NCBI RefSeq assembly: GCF_004343775.1
Contig: NZ_PTXL01000009.1
Coordinates: 464,454-528,453, forward strand
Length of the DNA: 64,000 nt
Origin: Burkholderia sp. SRS-46
GTDB taxonomy: Bacteria; Pseudomonadota; Gammaproteobacteria; Burkholderiales; Burkholderiaceae
Direction: 5' to 3'
Numbering within the stretch: position 1 is the first letter of the stretch; each line of letters begins with the position of its first letter. Below, piece after piece: positions 62,201-64,000 of this stretch. The notes under the pieces were generated by a model, which saw only the letters and a program-made list of their open reading frames with translations, ran no database searches and was not told where the DNA came from. The translations under genes and the position numbers were made by a program.

Positions 62201-64000
62201 CCCGTCGACAACGAGCTGATGCCCGTCGACGTCGAGGTGGACAGCGACGCGATCGAACTATTTGCCGACGAAATACCGGTCGACGTGGACGTCGACAGCG
62301 ACGCCACCGTGCTGTCGGTCGTGCTCAGCCCCGTCGACAACGAGCTGATGCCGGTCGAGGTCGACGTGGACAGCGAAGCGATCGAGCTGTTGGCCGACGA
62401 AATGCCCGTTGACGTGGACGTCGACAGCGAAGCCACCGTGCTGTCGGTCGTGCTCAGCCCCGTCGACAGCGAGCTGATGCCCGTCGACGTCGAGGTGGAC
62501 AGCGAAGCGATCGAGCTGTTCGCCGACGAAATGCCCGTCGACGCGGACGTCGACAGCGACGCCACCGTGCTGTCGGTCGTGCTCAGGCCGGTCGACAACG
62601 AGCTGATGCCGGTCGACGTCGACGTGGAAAGCGAGGCGATCGAGCTGTTCGCCGACGAAATACCCGTCGACGTGGACGTCGACAGCGACGTCACCGTGCT
62701 ATTGGTGGTGCTCAGCCCCGTCGACAACGAGCCAATGCCCGTCGACGTCGACGTGGACAGCGTGTTGATCGCCGTATTGGTCGCGAAGAGCTGCGAGCCG
62801 TTGATCGCGTCCGTGCTGCTGGCGCTGACCTGCCCGGCGGCGACGTTCGTGATCTGACGTTCCGAACCTTGCGCACCGACGCTCACCACGCTACTCGGAT
62901 TGGCGCCGGCGAACGTGTAGTTCGTGCCGCCAACATTGGCGCCGGACGTCGGGTTGGCCGCGGCCGTGACCGAGCCGGAACCGAGCGCAACATCGCTGGC
63001 GTTGTTGGCAACGGCGTTCGGGCCGATCGCGACGGAGTTGGTGCCGAGCGCCTTGCTGTCCGCGGCGGTCGAGTTCGCGTGGAAGTACTTGATGCCCTGG
63101 CTGTTGATGTTGTCGATCGCCGAGCCGACGTTGTTGGCGGTGGTCGTCGTGCCGTTCGCGTTGTACGTCGTGTACGACGGCGCGCTGACCGTGCCGGTCG
63201 CCGGGTCGTAGGATGCGCCGCCGCCCAGTGCCGCGGCGGTGCTGCTACCGAGGTTGTTGTTCGCGGAAGTGGTGGAACTCACGCTGGTCGACAGCGAGTT
63301 GAGCGCCGTATTGGTCGCGAAGAGCTGCGAACCGTTGACCGCGTCCGTGCTGCTGGCGCTGACCTGCCCGGCGGCGACGTTCGTGATCTGACGTTCCGAA
63401 CCTTGCGCACCGACGCTCACCACGCTACTCGGATTGGCGCCGGCGAACGTGTAGTTCGTGCCGCCAACATTGGCGCCGGACGTCGGGTTGGCCGCGGCCG
63501 TGACCGAGCCGGAACCGAGCGCAACATCGCTGGCGTTGTTGGCAACGGCGTTCGGGCCGATCGCGACGGAGTTGGTGCCGAGCGCCTTGCTGTCCGCGGC
63601 GGTCGAGTTCGCGTGGAAGTACTTGATGCCCTGGCTGTTGATGTTGTCGATCGCCGAGCCGACGTTGTTGGCGGTGGTCGTCGTGCCGTTCGCGTTGTAC
63701 GTCGTGTACGACGGCGCGCTGACCGTGCCGGTCGCCGGGTCGTAGGATGCGCCGCCGCCCAGTGCCGCGGCGGTGCTGCTACCGAGGTTGTTGTTCGCGG
63801 AAGTGGTGGAACTCACGCTGGTCGACAGCGAGTTGAGCGCCGTATTGGTCGCGAAGAGCTGCGAACCGTTGACCGCGTCCGTGCTGCTGGCGCTGACCTG
63901 CCCGGCGGCGACGTTCGTGATCTGACGTTCCGAACCTTGCGCACCGACGCTCACCACGCTACTCGGATTGGCGCCGGCGAACGTGTAGTTCGTGCCGCCA
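59272..64000 (-). CDS. Trimeric autotransporter adhesin (3' part; continues past the window)
   Basis: At least 1,575 residues of a YadA-type adhesin; the start lies outside. The C-terminal 70-80 residues form the four-strand membrane anchor (ending G-A-G-M-L-Y-Q-W-K) preceded by a coiled-coil stalk (residues around Q-Q-A-Q-I-N-S-L-G-S-Q-L). Upstream are a YadA head (many A-x-G-x-x-A-x-A-x-G-x repeats, about 60150-60640), Ser/Thr-rich stalk segments, and several modules consisting of a G-G-x-S-Y-D/N-P-A-T-G domain, a short head, and necks with D-A-V-N-G-S-Q-L. Such adhesins mediate binding to host matrix, mucin or other cells. Tandem repeats make the length liable to vary between strains. Confidence 0.94.
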   Translation of the reverse strand, partial: GGTNYTFAGANPSSVVSVGAQGSERQITNVAAGQVSASSTDAVNGSQLFATNTALNSLSTSVSSTTSANNNLGSSTAAALGGGASYDPATGTVSAPSYTTYNANGTTTTANNVGSAIDNINSQGIKYFHANSTAADSKALGTNSVAIGPNAVANNASDVALGSGSVTAAANPTSGANVGGTNYTFAGANPSSVVSVGAQGSERQITNVAAGQVSASSTDAVNGSQLFATNTALNSLSTSVSSTTSANNNLGSSTAAALGGGASYDPATGTVSAPSYTTYNANGTTTTANNVGSAIDNINSQGIKYFHANSTAADSKALGTNSVAIGPNAVANNASDVALGSGSVTAAANPTSGANVGGTNYTFAGANPSSVVSVGAQGSERQITNVAAGQVSASSTDAINGSQLFATNTAINTLSTSTSTGIGSLSTGLSTTNSTVTSLSTSTSTGISSANSSIASLSTSTSTGISSLSTGLSTTDSTVASLSTSASTGISSANSSIASLSTSTSTGISSLSTGLSTTDSTVASLSTSTSTGISSANSSIASLSTSTSTGISSLSTGLSTTDSTVASLSTSTSTGISSANSSIASLSTSTSTGISSLSTGLSTTDSTVASLSTSTSTGISSANSSIASLSTSTSTGIGSLSTGLSTTNSTVASLSTSTLAGLNSLSTGLSTTDSTVASLSTSTAAGISSLSTGLSTVTATTNNLGSSAAAALGGGASYDPATGTVSAPSYTTYNANGTTSTANSVGSAIDNINSQGIKYFHANSTAQDSKALGTDAVAIGPNAVANNAGDVALGSGSVTAAANATSSANIGGTNYTFAGATPASVVSVGAQGSERQITNVAAGQVSASSTDAINGSQLFATNTSLNSLSTSVSSATAASGNLGSSTAAALGGGSTYNPATGAVSAPSYTTYNANGTTSTANSVGTAIDSINSQGIKYFHANSTDADSKALGADSVAIGPNAVANNAGDVALGSGSVTAAANATSGANIGGTNYTFAGANPSSVVSVGAQGSERQITNVAAGQVTASSTDAVNGSQLFATNTAINTLSTSTSTSIGSLSTGLSTTNSALTSLSTSTATSIGSLSTGLSTTNSSITSLSTSTSTALQAAKTHYYSVNDNGTQQGNYNNDGATGINALAMGTNATAAGASSVAVGDGANASSGGAVAIGQNAMATGGKAVSIGVANTASGDGAVAIGDPNVATGTGAVAAGANNTATGQGALAAGNANVATGTGSVALGNTSTAAGAGSLAFGSNAVAINANDVALGSGSVTSAANPTSSVTVGGVNYALAGSTPTSVVSVGAPGAERQITNVAAGRVSAGSTDAVNGSQLNATNMAVNSLSTSTSNSITSLSTSTSQGFTSLSTGLSSTNASIASLSTGVTNINNQLSALSTTLNNNTTRLQGAQGVAADLNGTGNDAPKVTAGANSVAIGANSTDGGRSNVVSVGSDTQQRQITNVAAGTQGTDAVNVNQLNAVQSTLSTALSGQQAQINSLGSQLQQTDQMAKQGIAAVGAMASIPQLDRDANFGMGIGTSSFLGQKAMAINMQARISENLKASINGGFSGSQRVIGAGMLYQWK
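62044..62688 (-). repeat. Five tandem 129-bp units in the autotransporter stalk
   Basis: Five consecutive 43-codon units occupy exactly 645 bases. Each encodes an 18-residue part (S-L-S-T-S-T-S-T-G-I-S-S-A-N-S-S-I-A) and a 25-residue part (S-L-S-T-S-T-S-T-G-I-S-S-L-S-T-G-L-S-T-T). The units differ by only a few substitutions. Whole-codon units allow gain or loss without frameshift, so stalk length can change by recombination or slippage. Ser and Thr make up more than half of each unit, giving many possible O-modification sites. Confidence 0.93.
62807..64000 (-). repeat. Exact 534-bp tandem repeat in the autotransporter gene
   Basis: Copy one (62807-63340) and copy two (63341-63874) look identical base for base by eye, and a third copy begins at 63875 and runs to the window end. 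Each unit encodes 178 residues: a neck (D-A-V-N-G-S-Q-L), a G-G-A-S-Y-D-P-A-T-G domain and a short YadA-like head. Two more distant copies with the same 534-base period lie at about 60.95-62.0 kb. Complete identity, including third codon positions, points to recent duplication or ongoing homogenisation. Confidence 0.92.

Noticed and set aside
61892..62857. Long plus-strand reading frame of about 320 codons opposite the adhesin repeats
   Set aside because: It is Val/Asp/Ser-repetitive and mirrors the 129-bp repeats on the other strand; lack of stops is a by-product of the repeat composition.
62044..64000. Could the regular repeats be a CRISPR array?
   Set aside because: Units are 129 and 534 bases, directly abutting and in frame with a protein; there are no unique spacers.

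Overview
This GC-rich window reads as Burkholderia, most likely the B. cepacia complex and probably a secondary replicon. The grounds are the very high GC with strong GC3 bias, the Burkholderia-type small proteins DUF3331 and DUF4148, a ZmpB-like secreted metalloprotease, a GbpA/OmpC-type porin, and a large modular trimeric autotransporter. No tRNA, rRNA, IS element, prophage or CRISPR array was seen. All calls come from reading the sequence; no database search was run.

Layout. 0-3.1 kb (minus strand): non-phosphorylative L-fucose operon with a keto-deoxy-fuconate dehydrogenase, a diketo acid hydrolase and L-fuconate dehydratase; the start of a further SDR, probably L-fucose dehydrogenase, lies at the window edge. 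3.6-5.6 kb: DUF3331 protein, an SDR behind a perfect palindrome, and a DUF4148 protein. 5.7-11.3 kb (minus): carnitine operon caiX-cdhC-cdhA-cdhB-hocS with a gamma-butyrobetaine dioxygenase gene at its end. 11.7-16.4 kb: a TetR regulator divergent from an unfamiliar five-gene operon (JmjC/cupin-like protein, EamA exporter, two glutathione transferases, thioesterase). 16.5-17.8 kb: a decayed TPR/glycosyltransferase-like gene. 18.2-23.3 kb: an aromatic-amine-dehydrogenase-type TTQ cluster with two c-type cytochromes and a divergent AraC regulator. 23.4-33.4 kb: GlxA-type regulator, two secreted peptidases, YbjQ protein, two LysR genes, a flavodoxin-fold oxidoreductase, a LysE exporter and an RhlE-like helicase. 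33.5-38.6 kb: porin, choline-binding protein, choline sulfatase and its LysR regulator. 38.7-55.5 kb: purU, an APC permease, and a long colinear glycine betaine to serine locus (binding protein, gbcB, gbcA, ETF pair, dgcB, dgcA, DUF5943, dipeptidase-like protein, glyA) headed by divergent gbdR. 55.5-64 kb (minus): TPR/glycosyltransferase-like protein, FkbM methyltransferase, a DUF1835-type pseudogene, an OmpA lipoprotein and the 3' part of a giant trimeric autotransporter whose 5' end lies outside.

How the genes work together. Three modules feed one quaternary-amine route. Choline sulfate is hydrolysed by BetC. Gamma-butyrobetaine, acylcarnitine and carnitine are taken to glycine betaine by the carnitine operon. 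Glycine betaine is then demethylated to dimethylglycine (GbcAB), sarcosine and glycine (DgcAB with its ETF), and GlyA makes serine. Three separate ABC binding proteins serve this route, yet no ABC ATPase or permease is present, which suggests a shared Cbc-type core elsewhere. PurU probably balances the one-carbon pool.

The best candidates for something undescribed are the TetR-controlled operon at 12.3-16.4 kb, whose first product has lost the HxD iron ligand pair; the autotransporter/OmpA/FkbM/TPR block, which looks like an adhesin with its own modification genes; and the dipeptidase-like and DgcA proteins of the betaine locus, both lacking canonical metal-cluster ligands.
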